From: Hymenobacter fodinae
GTDB lineage: Bacteria > Bacteroidota > Bacteroidia > Cytophagales > Hymenobacteraceae
Length of the DNA stretch: 64,000 bases
Assembly (NCBI RefSeq): GCF_004745825.1
Contig: NZ_SRLA01000003.1
Location: 186,001-250,000 of the forward strand
Reading direction: 5' to 3'
Of this stretch, positions 1 through 9,500 are shown in pieces. The position numbers were made by a program, and so were the translations under genes. Each line of letters begins with the position of its first letter. Within the stretch, counting starts at the first letter, position 1. The notes beneath the pieces are model-generated. The model did no database searches and was not told where the DNA came from. It saw only the letters and a list, made by a program, of their open reading frames with translations.

Positions 1-66
1 AGCGCGCCAATTGCTTTGGCCCGGCATGGTTAATTACTCAGTACAGCATCAACGCAATCTTCAACG

Positions 67-1824
67 CTACTTCACTTCCAACACAGGAGTGCGTGACGAA
101 ACGCCGTTTTCGTTGATGGCTTCGATGGTATAGTAGTACGGCAGGTCTTTGTCCATGCCTTTGAAGTAGTATTCAGAAGCTCCGTGCACCATTATGCAGC
201 TGTAGAGCTTGTCGGGCGCTACGCCAACGTGAATGTTGTAGGCGTAAGCATCGTCGGAAGGAGTCCATTTTAGCCAGGCACTGCGCTTATCCTTCTCGGT
301 GCGCAATACTACAAAACCTTTTACTTGCTTGGGTGCCGCACCACTCCCCTGCCCAAAAATTCGTAGGCCACTCAGGGCAAACTTACCCGTAGGCATATGG
401 ATGTTTTCGAGTTTGAGGTAGCGCGTCTGCACTGGCCTAGCCAGCTCAATATAGTCGTGGGGCACGTCGGTTTGGTTGCGGCTTTTATCAATGAGCAGCT
501 TCCACTTCTTGCCGTCTTTTGACTCCCACAGTTTGTACTGATGATAAGTACCCTGCTGCTTGCCGAGGAACTCAGCATCTTGGTCGGCGTAGTTGATTTG
601 GATGGCGCGAACGGTACTTACGGCCCCCAAATCGGTTTGAAAATATTCACCCTTATTGCCCGTAGCAGCACTCCAGTATGTTTTTATACTTTCATCAACG
701 GCGTAATTGGGCAAGTACCCGCCGAGTGTGGATGATGCCTGCGCGGGCTTCTGGTAGTTGAGCAACATCCAGCCCGTGAACCGGCTTTTAAGGTGGTCTT
801 CGGGGCCGGCGGGCAAGTAATGAGGGTAGTCGCCGAAATCGGTGTTGGTGTAGAGCACGCCATCTTTATCAAAGCCCGCCGGCCACAGGCCTAGGCGTCG
901 TTCGAAATTGTTCTTTACCGATATCACCATGGTGGAGAGGTGCCACCAGTTGCCCCAGGTATCCTGAAAGGTGTTGCCGTGGCCCGCGCCCCGGGCGAAA
1001 CCACCGGGTTTATAGGCGAACGGGTTGTGCTTTTGGGGGGTGAAGGGGCCTAGCGGCTTGTCACTTATCTGCACGCCATCGGCGTAACCGCTGAACTCAG
1101 TACCAGGCGCGCCATACTGCAAGTAGTACTTGCCCTGATACTTATTCATCCAGGCGCCCTCCATAAACGGGTCCAGGAACGTGTTATCTAAGTACTCGCC
1201 GAAGCGCTGCCAGCCAAACTGTTTGTCGTTGAGGCCGAATAGTTCTTTACGCTGCCCGATGGGCTGGAAGGTTTTGCGGCTGATTTGCTGCCCGTAGAGC
1301 GGATACACGTTGCTGCTACCCCAATAGAGGTACAATTTGCCGTCATCATCGAGGAAAAACGCCGGGTCCCAGGCGCCAATCTGGAAGGGCTCCACGGCTT
1401 CTTTCCACTCGTTGGCCTTAGGGTTGGTGCTCATCCAGATCGGGAAATTCTTCTCCTGGGTTGAGCCGTAGACCAGCAGCGTATCGCCCAGCACAAACAC
1501 GGCGGGGGCGCACAAGTCGTCGTAGACCTTGTGCTGGGGCTTGAGGAAGGAGCGCGAAACAAACTTCCAGTTATACAAGTCCGGGCTCCACCAGTAGCCC
1601 CACTGGTTGGTGCTGAACAAGTAGTAGTCCCCTTTGTATAAGGTGATAACTGGGTCGGCGGTGGCTCGGTGCCGACCCGCCTCCGCGAAGTTGGGGATGG
1701 GCGTGTAGCCGTAATCCAAGTTTAGGGGGTTGCAGTACGTGCGCTGGCCGGGGCTGGACGTTGGCTGCGCCCGGCCAGACAGGCCTAGCAGCACGGCAAC
1801 AAGCAGGAGCAGAAAACGAGGCAT
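67..1824 (-). CDS. Secreted GH43 glycosidase with F5/8C and Fn3-like domains
   Basis: Family 43 glycosidases cleave beta-xylosides, alpha-L-arabinofuranosides or related pentose or galactose links. Residues 1-19 form a signal peptide. The five-bladed propeller (about 45-350) shows the expected three acids: D57 in ATADPVI (base), D153 in AWDPAFFLDDDGKLYLYWG (pKa modulator) and E222 in DPFMEGAWM (acid). Residues about 365-490 look like an F5/8 type C (discoidin) carbohydrate-binding module, and about 500-585 like fibronectin III. At 585 aa the length fits a GH43-CBM architecture. It is the last visible gene of the minus-strand locus, 148 bases after a GH144-type gene, so a role on side chains or a co-occurring glycan is likely. 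The GH43 call is firm; the substrate is not readable. Confidence 0.88.
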   Translation of the reverse strand: MPRFLLLLVAVLLGLSGRAQPTSSPGQRTYCNPLNLDYGYTPIPNFAEAGRHRATADPVITLYKGDYYLFSTNQWGYWWSPDLYNWKFVSRSFLKPQHKVYDDLCAPAVFVLGDTLLVYGSTQEKNFPIWMSTNPKANEWKEAVEPFQIGAWDPAFFLDDDGKLYLYWGSSNVYPLYGQQISRKTFQPIGQRKELFGLNDKQFGWQRFGEYLDNTFLDPFMEGAWMNKYQGKYYLQYGAPGTEFSGYADGVQISDKPLGPFTPQKHNPFAYKPGGFARGAGHGNTFQDTWGNWWHLSTMVISVKNNFERRLGLWPAGFDKDGVLYTNTDFGDYPHYLPAGPEDHLKSRFTGWMLLNYQKPAQASSTLGGYLPNYAVDESIKTYWSAATGNKGEYFQTDLGAVSTVRAIQINYADQDAEFLGKQQGTYHQYKLWESKDGKKWKLLIDKSRNQTDVPHDYIELARPVQTRYLKLENIHMPTGKFALSGLRIFGQGSGAAPKQVKGFVVLRTEKDKRSAWLKWTPSDDAYAYNIHVGVAPDKLYSCIMVHGASEYYFKGMDKDLPYYYTIEAINENGVSSRTPVLEVK

Positions 1825-1972
1825 ACGAATGGGTGGGGCGGATGGAAAAGGAACGCTATGCGGAGCGCAGCCGCGGCACCTCTGCTGCTGCGGCGCGGTC
1901 CTAGGCCACTAGGCAGCCGACAGTAGAGATGCGCAGACCACGCTCAACATGGCGGGTCAGAGTTGCGGCTGC

Positions 1973-3337
1973 TTACTTCTTCACTTGCGGGCTCTCAAAC
2001 CCCAACTTGGTGAGGCCACGCTGCACATCGGGGCTGCTCATGAACAGCTTCCAGAGTAGGCCTGTCCGGTAGTTTTCAATCATGCCCACAATGGGGCCCT
2101 GGTCAATGGCTAGGTGCGACTTGGCGTACCAGTTGTGGTGTTCACTGAAACCATCCACAAAGCCGTACTCGCTCCATATCTTGTCGCCGAGGTCATTATA
2201 GAAATGCTTGAGTGCCGCCATCGACTCTTGGGGCGCATACGGCATGGCCGACAGGGCGGCTGTGGGCGAAATCACCCCCAGGTCTTCGGTGGGTGAGTGC
2301 GCCGCGTAGCCCCGGTAGCTGTCGGAGGCGGTCAGGCCCCAGTTGTTTGGGCCGTAGCCCTTGTACTTCTTGGGGTTATCAACGCAGTACGCGTAGTTGA
2401 TACGGGTGTGGGCCTGATTCTGCTGCCAATAATCGGCGTACTGGTCTTTGAGGCCACGCGGGTCGAGGCCGAGGAACGTGTAGTGCGAGAAGAACAACGG
2501 CCCGCCGTAGTCGAAGCCCAACGGCAAGGTGGTTTTGTAGAACTCCTTGCCGTTTTTAAAGTAGTTGCCAGTGGCCCAGCCTTGGTCGTACACCTTCTTG
2601 TCGATGGCGTACTTAGGCGACGAGGCGGCCAGCACATAGGTAATCAAGCACTCATTCCAGCCGTGAATCTGGTGGTTCATGCTCCAGCCGTTGTTGGGAC
2701 TCCAGTGCCAATACAGCACATTCTGGCCGCCCTGCTGGTGCCAGTTCCACTCCACTCCTTCCCACAGCCAGAGAATGTGGTTGCGCAAATCTTTCTCAGT
2801 TTTGCTTTCCCCCGTGAAGTACTGGCGGGCACAAATCAGCCCCTCAAACAGAAAAGAGGTTTCCACCAGGTCACCGCCATCATCTTTCTGGCTGAAGCGA
2901 ATTGTTTTGCCCGATGCTCCATTCAGCCAGTGCGGGAACACCCCATGAAAGGAATCCGACTTCTCTAGAAACCGCACGATTTTGTAGATGCGGGCCGCCG
3001 CTTCCTCCCGCGGAATCCACTTGCGCTCCGCCGCCACAATGATGGCCATAATGCCAAAACCTGTGCCGCCGGTAGTCACCACCTCGTCGCCATAGTCGAA
3101 GGAGCGGTTGCTCCGCTCCCGGGCCATGCCGGACACCGGGTGCCCGAAGTCCCAGAAGTAGCGAAACGTCTGGCGCTGCACCAGATCCAGCAGTTGCTCA
3201 TCCGAGAGATTTTTTGGGCGTTTCCGGGCGTCGAAGGCTGTTGTGGTGGCCGGCGCCTGTTTAGTGGCAGGCTTCTGCTGGGCCCAGGTTAAAGTTGGCA
3301 GCAGGGCAAGCGCCGTAAGTAGGAAAGAGTGCTTCAT
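1973..3337 (-). CDS. PF10091/GH144-type beta-1,2-glucanase-like enzyme
   Basis: This belongs to the 'glycoamylase' family PF10091. Characterised members, including one from Chitinophaga, are GH144 endo-beta-1,2-glucanases. Residues 1-19 are a cleavable signal peptide without a lipobox cysteine, so a periplasmic or secreted enzyme is expected. Conserved blocks of the (alpha/alpha)6 barrel are visible: FRYFWDFGHPVSGMARERS (58-76), DDGGDLVETS (152-161), WEGVEWNWH (192-200), LYWHWSPNNGWSMN (208-221), HGWNECLITYVL (225-236) and the C-terminal IDQGPIVGMIENYRTGLLW. It lies 17 bases downstream of a paralogue that shares every one of these blocks, so the two are probably co-transcribed. The family is clear; activity on beta-1,2-glucan is inferred from family knowledge. 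Confidence 0.85.
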   Translation of the reverse strand: MKHSFLLTALALLPTLTWAQQKPATKQAPATTTAFDARKRPKNLSDEQLLDLVQRQTFRYFWDFGHPVSGMARERSNRSFDYGDEVVTTGGTGFGIMAIIVAAERKWIPREEAAARIYKIVRFLEKSDSFHGVFPHWLNGASGKTIRFSQKDDGGDLVETSFLFEGLICARQYFTGESKTEKDLRNHILWLWEGVEWNWHQQGGQNVLYWHWSPNNGWSMNHQIHGWNECLITYVLAASSPKYAIDKKVYDQGWATGNYFKNGKEFYKTTLPLGFDYGGPLFFSHYTFLGLDPRGLKDQYADYWQQNQAHTRINYAYCVDNPKKYKGYGPNNWGLTASDSYRGYAAHSPTEDLGVISPTAALSAMPYAPQESMAALKHFYNDLGDKIWSEYGFVDGFSEHHNWYAKSHLAIDQGPIVGMIENYRTGLLWKLFMSSPDVQRGLTKLGFESPQVKK

Positions 3338-3354
3338 GGGTGGGAGAATGGTGG

Positions 3355-4986
3355 TTAGCGCAGCACTACGTTTAGCTCTTTGGTCAGCGAGCCAGTGCGT
3401 AGGCGCAAGGTGTAGGTGCCAGTAGTGGCAGCTGTGCCGAAGCGCACCGCGTGTATGCCAGCGGCTTTTGCTTCAGTATTCCAGATGGTTTCTGTAACTG
3501 CCCCCGCCGCGTTGAGCAGTTCCAACGTGGCGGTACCGGCCGCCGCCAACGTCACATCAATCGTGTAGATATTCAGATCGGGATGGCGCAATAAATCCAG
3601 TTGGTTGGTGCGCGCTTCCGACACACTGAGGCCGAAGCCAGTTTCGTAGGTTGGCGCCTGAATGCCCGCCTGCCGTAGGCCAGTCTGCAGCTCCGGAGTA
3701 TTGCGACCCAGCTGCCACAGTAGGCCACTGCGGTAGTTTTCCAGCATCACCACTATCGGACCTTGGTCAATAGCAAGAAAGCTGCTGGCAATCCAGCTCC
3801 GACTCCGGTTGTAGGCATCGAAGGGGCCATACTGCCCGGTTACGGCTCCCAGGCTGGTGCCGTACAGGTTGCGCAGTACCAGCATGGAGTAATAAGGTGT
3901 GTAAGGCATCGACGACAGCGCGGCCGTGGGAGCCACGGTGCCATTGTCGTCGGTAGGCTGGTGAGCACGGTAGCCCATGGGGTCGTCGGAGGCGGTGAGA
4001 CCCCAGGAGCTGGCGTAGTACCCATAGCTTTTCGGCGCCGAGTACAGGCACCAGGCCCGGTTGATTAGCGTATGCCGGACGTTGTGCAGCCAGTAATTGG
4101 CGTACTGATCCTGCATCTGCCGAGGGTCGAGACTCAGAAAGGAATAGTGAGCAAAAAACAACGGGCCGCCGTAAGCTGGTCCCATGCTCATCGGATACCC
4201 TTCATAGCTAGCCGGTGTCGTATTCAGGCCTGCGGCCCAGGTGCTTTGGTATGCGGCTGGCATGATAGGGTGCGTGGGCGAAGCCAAGGCCAGTACGTAG
4301 GTAATCAGGCATTCATTCCAGCCCCGAATGGGCAGATTCATGGCCCAACCGTAGCGCGGACTCCAGTGCCAATAGAGCTGTCCATCTCCGCGTGAGGCGT
4401 ACCAGTTCCACTCCACGCTCTCCCATAGCTGGGTAATCTGTTGGCGCAGGGCAGTTTCGGCCGGGTCGGTGCCGTTGAAGTAGGTGCGGGCAATCAGTAG
4501 GCCATTCAGCAGCAGGGAGGTTTCTACTAAGTCGCCGCCATCGTCCTGAGTACTAAAGGGAATAACCGCCCCGGTACTCCCGTTGATCCAGTGACTCCAG
4601 GCCCCATGAAATCGGTCGGCGCGGGCTAGAAACGAGCAGATTTGCGCTACACGGGTCACAGCCTCAGCGCGCGTAATCCAGCCCCGGCTGGTGGCCACCA
4701 CTATTGCCTGCACCCCAAAGCCCGTACCGCCGCTGGTTACAGTTTCGCCGGAACCGGTGCGCTCCCGCGCCATCCCCGACACAGGGTGGCCGTAGTCCCA
4801 GAAGTAACGAAAGGAAGCTTCCTGCACCTGGTTCAGCAAGGCCCGGTCGGCGGCAACATCGCTTACCGCAGGCACGGGAGGCGTCGGATCTGGCTGGGGC
4901 GCGGGCGCATCGTTGCCAGACTGTTGGCACGCCACCAGCAATCCTAACCCCAAGAACATATTTCTGTTAAGTAGCTTCCAGACCAT
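3355..4986 (-). CDS. Lipoprotein GH144-type glucanase with C-terminal beta-sandwich tail
   Basis: This is a paralogue of the next gene with the same PF10091 blocks (FRYFWDYGHPVSGMARERT at 59-77, DDGGDLVETS, WESVEWNWY, HGWNECLITYVLA equivalent RGWNECLITYVLA, IDQGPIVVMLENYRSGLLW). Two things differ. The N-terminus has a lipobox, LLVAC with Cys20, followed by a Pro/Asp-rich linker, predicting an outer-membrane lipoprotein. About 90 C-terminal residues form an extra beta-sandwich ending in GTYTLRLRTGSLTKELNVVLR, which resembles type IX secretion sorting or FlgD-like domains. The start at 4986 is ATG; Met10 (4959) would also keep the lipobox. It begins just past the terminator that follows the SusD gene. 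I infer a surface endo-enzyme feeding SusC/SusD. Confidence 0.84.
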   Translation of the reverse strand: MVWKLLNRNMFLGLGLLVACQQSGNDAPAPQPDPTPPVPAVSDVAADRALLNQVQEASFRYFWDYGHPVSGMARERTGSGETVTSGGTGFGVQAIVVATSRGWITRAEAVTRVAQICSFLARADRFHGAWSHWINGSTGAVIPFSTQDDGGDLVETSLLLNGLLIARTYFNGTDPAETALRQQITQLWESVEWNWYASRGDGQLYWHWSPRYGWAMNLPIRGWNECLITYVLALASPTHPIMPAAYQSTWAAGLNTTPASYEGYPMSMGPAYGGPLFFAHYSFLSLDPRQMQDQYANYWLHNVRHTLINRAWCLYSAPKSYGYYASSWGLTASDDPMGYRAHQPTDDNGTVAPTAALSSMPYTPYYSMLVLRNLYGTSLGAVTGQYGPFDAYNRSRSWIASSFLAIDQGPIVVMLENYRSGLLWQLGRNTPELQTGLRQAGIQAPTYETGFGLSVSEARTNQLDLLRHPDLNIYTIDVTLAAAGTATLELLNAAGAVTETIWNTEAKAAGIHAVRFGTAATTGTYTLRLRTGSLTKELNVVLR

Positions 4987-5004
4987 ACCAGCGCACGTGC
5001 GTCG

Positions 5005-5047
5005 GAAAAAAGAAGCCCCGGAGCTGGTGAGCAGCCCCGGGGCTTCT
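5005..5047 (-). terminator. Intrinsic terminator after the SusD gene
   Basis: Arms 5011-5021 (AGAAGCCCCGG) and 5037-5047 are perfectly complementary, and an A6 run at 5006-5011 reads as U6 on the minus strand. It lies between the SusD stop (5060) and the first hydrolase start (4986). It should end or attenuate the susCD message before the hydrolases. Confidence 0.8.
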
Positions 5048-5059
5048 CTGCAGTAAAGA

Positions 5060-6538
5060 TTAATAGCCAGGGTTTTGCGTCAGCTTACCACCTGTAATGG
5101 TGATTTGCTGCTGCGGAATGGCAAACACCTCGTTTTTGCCATCCACAAATTTTTTACCCTGGGCGCGTAGCACCGTGCCCGCCCGGCCCTGGCGTACCAG
5201 GTCGAAGAACCGGTCGCCATTTTCCAAAGCCAATTCCAAGCGTCGCTCTTTCCAGATGGCCTGGCGCAGGGCGGCTTGGTCGGTGGTGGTGAGGGCTGTT
5301 AGGCCAGCGCGGGCCCGTACCCGGTTCACGGCCGCCAGCGCTTTGGTGGTCTGGCCTAGCTCGTTAGCGGCTTCGGCGTTGATGAGCAGCACCTCGCCCA
5401 GGCGCAGAATCCGGACGTTCTGGTCTTTTCCATAGCCGCAAGAGCGGTCTACCGACGAGGGCACGTAGGCTTTCTGGTTGTAATATGGGTTGGCGGAGGC
5501 GGCTGAAATCACGTCGCCCTGGGGTGTGGTTTCGCCCCGGTACAGGATGGTAGCATCTCTGCGCAAGTCGCCGGGCTCGAAGGCAGCCACCAGGTCGGCA
5601 GATGGAATAAAGAAGCCCCAACCGTACTGCGGACGGGCACCCTGCACCTCGGCCCACTGGCTGTTGGAGGCATCGCAATTACCCGCAATGGTCTGGGCCT
5701 GAATCTCGAAGATGGACTCTGGCCCGTTTTCACCGGCAATGCGAAACATCTGCTCAAAGTTGGGTGCCAGCGTATAGCCTAGGCCTATCACTTGGTCGGT
5801 CAGCGACAACACATCAGCCCACTGCTTCTGGTACATCTTCACCTTGGCCAGCATAGCCAAGGCAGCACCTTTGGTGGCCCGGCCCCGGTCAGCGGCGGCA
5901 TAAGTTGTTGGCAGCACGGCGCCTGCTTCTGTGAGGTCAGTCACAATCTGGGCGTACACTTGCTCTGGTGAACTTTGCCCTGGGTTGATTTCGTCCGGCG
6001 TGCTGGCATTGGTAACCGGGCTTAATACTAGCGGCACTCGACCATAGGCGCGCACTAGGTTGAAGTAATGATAGGCGCGCAAAAACTTAGCTTCCGCTAG
6101 CAGGCGGTTCTTCAGGGCTGCATCCATATTGATGTTAGGCACGTTGGCCAGAACCTGGTTGCACAGATTGATGCCCTGATACTGCCCGCCCCAGTAGTCG
6201 TTGAGGATGCCTTGGGAAGGTGCGAAAACGAAGTTGTCGAATTCATCCAGGAAGGCCGCGTCGCCGGGTACGCTGCCTTTGTCTGCGTCGTCAGACGTAA
6301 CCGTGGTTATAGCTAGGTGCGCAAAGGCCACCAGCGGCCAGCTGCGTAGGTTACCGTAAATAGAGTTTACGCCCTGAACGGCCTCCTCCTGATTAGTGAA
6401 GAACTGGGTGTCGCGGCGCTGCCCCTGGGGTTCTACATCCAGGAAGGAGTCTTTACAAGCACCCAGCCCCGCGGCTAGGCCTGCTACGCACAGCGCGCTG
6501 AGGATGCTGCGCTTAAGGAATGAAAAGTTGCTATACAT
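5060..6538 (-). CDS. SusD/RagB-family glycan-binding lipoprotein
   Basis: SusD proteins are surface lipoproteins that cap the SusC barrel and capture glycan. Residues 1-27 are a lipoprotein signal with the lipobox GLGAC (Cys28). Next comes the typical SusD N-terminal sequence (KDSFLDVEPQGQ, FFTNQEEAVQGVNSIYGNL), TPR-like helices such as LLAEAKFLRAYHYFNLVRAYGRVPLV, and the C-terminal family block RLGEVLLINAEAANELG ... AVNRVRARAGL ... IWKERRLELALENGDRFFDLVRQG. The length of 492 aa is normal. It starts 19 bases after the SusC stop, so the two are co-transcribed. The ligand is inferred only from the neighbouring hydrolases. Confidence 0.93.
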   Translation of the reverse strand: MYSNFSFLKRSILSALCVAGLAAGLGACKDSFLDVEPQGQRRDTQFFTNQEEAVQGVNSIYGNLRSWPLVAFAHLAITTVTSDDADKGSVPGDAAFLDEFDNFVFAPSQGILNDYWGGQYQGINLCNQVLANVPNINMDAALKNRLLAEAKFLRAYHYFNLVRAYGRVPLVLSPVTNASTPDEINPGQSSPEQVYAQIVTDLTEAGAVLPTTYAAADRGRATKGAALAMLAKVKMYQKQWADVLSLTDQVIGLGYTLAPNFEQMFRIAGENGPESIFEIQAQTIAGNCDASNSQWAEVQGARPQYGWGFFIPSADLVAAFEPGDLRRDATILYRGETTPQGDVISAASANPYYNQKAYVPSSVDRSCGYGKDQNVRILRLGEVLLINAEAANELGQTTKALAAVNRVRARAGLTALTTTDQAALRQAIWKERRLELALENGDRFFDLVRQGRAGTVLRAQGKKFVDGKNEVFAIPQQQITITGGKLTQNPGY

Positions 6539-6557
6539 GGTGGGAAGTTTTTGACGG

Positions 6558-9500
6558 TTAGAAGGTTACGTTCACGCCCAGGTTGTAGGTCGCCGACAAC
6601 GGGTACACGTTCAGGTCGATGCCCTGAGCAGTGTTGCCAAGTGAGCCACCCAATTGCCCTATTTCCGGCGTGAAACCCTTGTATTTAAATAGGGTCACGG
6701 GGTTCTGGGCGTTGGCATAGAAGCGGATCCCCTGCACGCGCAACGTATTGGCAAATGACTTTGCCAGCGTATACCCTACCTGCACGTTGCGCAGGCGGAT
6801 GTAGTCGCCCTTCTCCACGTACCAGGTATTGGCATTCAGGTCGGTACCGCTCAGGCGGGCAGATGGGTAACTGTTGGAGGTACCCGGCCCATTCCAGCGG
6901 TTGTCAAAGAAGTCCTTGGTGAAGTTTTCGTTGCCGTAGCGCACGCCCTTGTTGGCATTGTACACGTCGACCCCGGCCACTCCTTGCACATCAAACGCCA
7001 CGTCGAAGCTGCCGTAATTGAAGCCCACGTTCACGCCATAGTTAAACTTGGGGTTGGGGTTACCAATAATTCTGCGGTCGTCGGCACTAATGCGGCCGTC
7101 GCCGTTCAGGTCGCGGTAGCGGAAGGAGCCTGGGACGGCCCCGGTGCCCGACTGTGGCGAGCTGTTTACCTCATCCTGGGTCTGGAAAATGCCATCAACT
7201 ACGTAGCCATAGAAGGAACCTAGCGGCTCCCCTACCCGCGTAATAGTCGTCTGCACCCCACCTACCGGCAGGTTACCGCTGGGTAGGTCAGCCCCAATTG
7301 CTTGCAGGTCCAATACTCGGTTCTGGTTGTAGGTGGCGTTGAAGCCTACGTTGTAGCGGAATTTTTCAGTGGCCTGGGTGTTCCAGCCCACCGTCAGCTC
7401 GGCCCCGCGGTTGCGCAGCGTGGCAAAGTTGCCAGTGGTGCGGGCCGTTACTTGCCCGCCCGATAGCGGAATCGGAATCGAGAAGATAGCGTCCGTGGTG
7501 CGGCGGTTATATAGATCAAGGGTTGCCGTTAGTCGGTTTTCCAAGAAACCTAAGTCCAGGCCTAGGTCAGTTTCCGTGGTAGTTTCCCAGTCTAGCACCC
7601 GCTGCGCCAATGAGTTGATGTTGCTGCCCGGGTACGGTTGGTTGCCGAAAATAGCAGTGTACCCAGGCGAGTTAATAGCGGCCGTTTGAATGGCAATGTT
7701 GGAGGGGATGTTGTTGTTACCCAAGCGGCCCCAGCTCCCCCGTAGCTTCAGCAGGCTGAGAACGGTCTGATCTTTCAGGAAATCTTCCTCCGTTACAACC
7801 CAGCCCGCCCCTACTGATGGGAAGGCACCGTAGCGGTTGTCGCTAGAGAACTTCGACGAGCCATCGAAACGGAGCGTGGCCGTGAGCAGGTAGCGGTCTT
7901 TGAAGGCATAGTTGACGCGGCCAAAGTAGGAGGCGAAGGTGTACGCGTCGGCGGGGGTTTCAATGCGGGCCGTGCTGGCGGTGCCTAGGCCTAGGTACAG
8001 CGACGACTCATTATAAAATGGCACGTCGTTGATCGAGCCAATAAACTGGCTGAACCGGTCGCGCTGGGCAGCAATGCCCACCAGGGCCGTTAGGCGGTGG
8101 TCACCATCTCCGAAAGCTTTGTCATAGGTTAGGGTGTTTTCCCATAGCCAGCGCGTGTTGCGGCCCTGCGCTGAGGTTAAGGAACTGCGTTGCGCAAACT
8201 GCGTGGTGGTCAGCGAGTCCTTGGCTTGGTACGTCCGGTACTGCGAAATACCGTAGTTGATGCCTAAGCTGGTGCGAAACGTCAGGGCTTTCAGGAAATT
8301 CGCCGAGGCGTAGATATTGCTTACCAACTGTTGCCCGTTCGACTTCTGATTATACCGGTCGATGGTGGCACGCGGGTTAGCAAAGTTGCCCAGTGGGAAG
8401 TCGGCTGGGTCGCCGTAGTTGCCATTGGCCTTGAAGACGGGCAGCACAGGCGGCGCCACGAACGCCTGGTAGAATACCGTATTAGCCGGAATATCGGTGG
8501 AGCGGAAGTTTTGGAAGATGGCGCTGTAGCCCACTTTAATGTGGTCGGTGGCGCTGTAATCGGTTTGCAGGCGGGCCGTAATACGCTCGTAGTCGTTCTT
8601 GCGCACAATACCCTGCTGCTTGAGGTAGCTGCCGCTCACGTTATACGTCACCTTCTCCGACCCGCCCGACATGCTGAGCTGGTGGTTGTGGATGGCGGCG
8701 GTGCGCGAAATCTCATCAAACCAATCAGTGCTGGGCAGGTTGGTGGCTAGCGTCTGAGCATTCGTCCGCTCGTTTATTAACGTGGCATACTCAGAGGCAT
8801 TGGCCATTTTCACCTTGTTGGTGATGCGCTGAATACCCCCGAAGCCATTGTAATTGATGCGGGGGGCGCCGGCCTTGCCGCGCTTGGTGGTTACCAGCAC
8901 TACGCCGTTGGCAGCGCGCACCCCGTAGATAGCGGCACTGGAGGCATCCTTCAGGATTTCAATTGAGGCAATATCGTCCTGGTTCAGGAAGCTGATATCA
9001 TCTACAAAGGTGCCATCCACCACGTACAACGGATTGGCGCTACCCAGGATGGAACCTGTACCGCGCACCCGAATTTGGGGCGAAGAACCCGGCTGGCCAT
9101 TGTTAGTGATCTGCACGCCAGCTACTTTGCCCTGCAAGGAGCTGACGGCGTTTTGGGAGGCCTGATTTACCAGCTCAGTTCCTTTCACGGAGGCAATAGA
9201 GCCGGTTACATCGCGCTTTTGCTGCGTACCGTAGCCTACTACTACCACCTCGTTAAGCTGCGACTGGTTGGCCGCGAAGGAAACATCAATGGTGGTGCGG
9301 CCGCCAATAGCAACTTCCTGCGCCGTGTACCCTACGAAGGAGAATACTAGGGTGGCACCTTCCGGGGCCGTGACGGAATAGCGGCCGTCGACATCGGTTT
9401 GGGTGCCAATGGCGGTTCCTTTTACTACTACGTTCACCCCTGGCATGGCCGAGCCTTTCTCATCTACCACGCGCCCCGTTACGGTAACGTCGGCGGTGCT

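Noticed and set aside
1..66. A partial gene at the left edge
   Set aside because: The 66 bases left of the GH43 stop show no clear coding frame or conserved feature.
2297..2968. Plus-strand open frame of 223 codons inside the GH144-type gene
   Set aside because: It is antisense to conserved glycosidase blocks and has no family features; long antisense frames are expected in GC-rich coding DNA.
8331..8750. Plus-strand open frame of 139 codons across the SusC barrel region
   Set aside because: It is fully antisense to conserved SusC sequence, with low-complexity composition.
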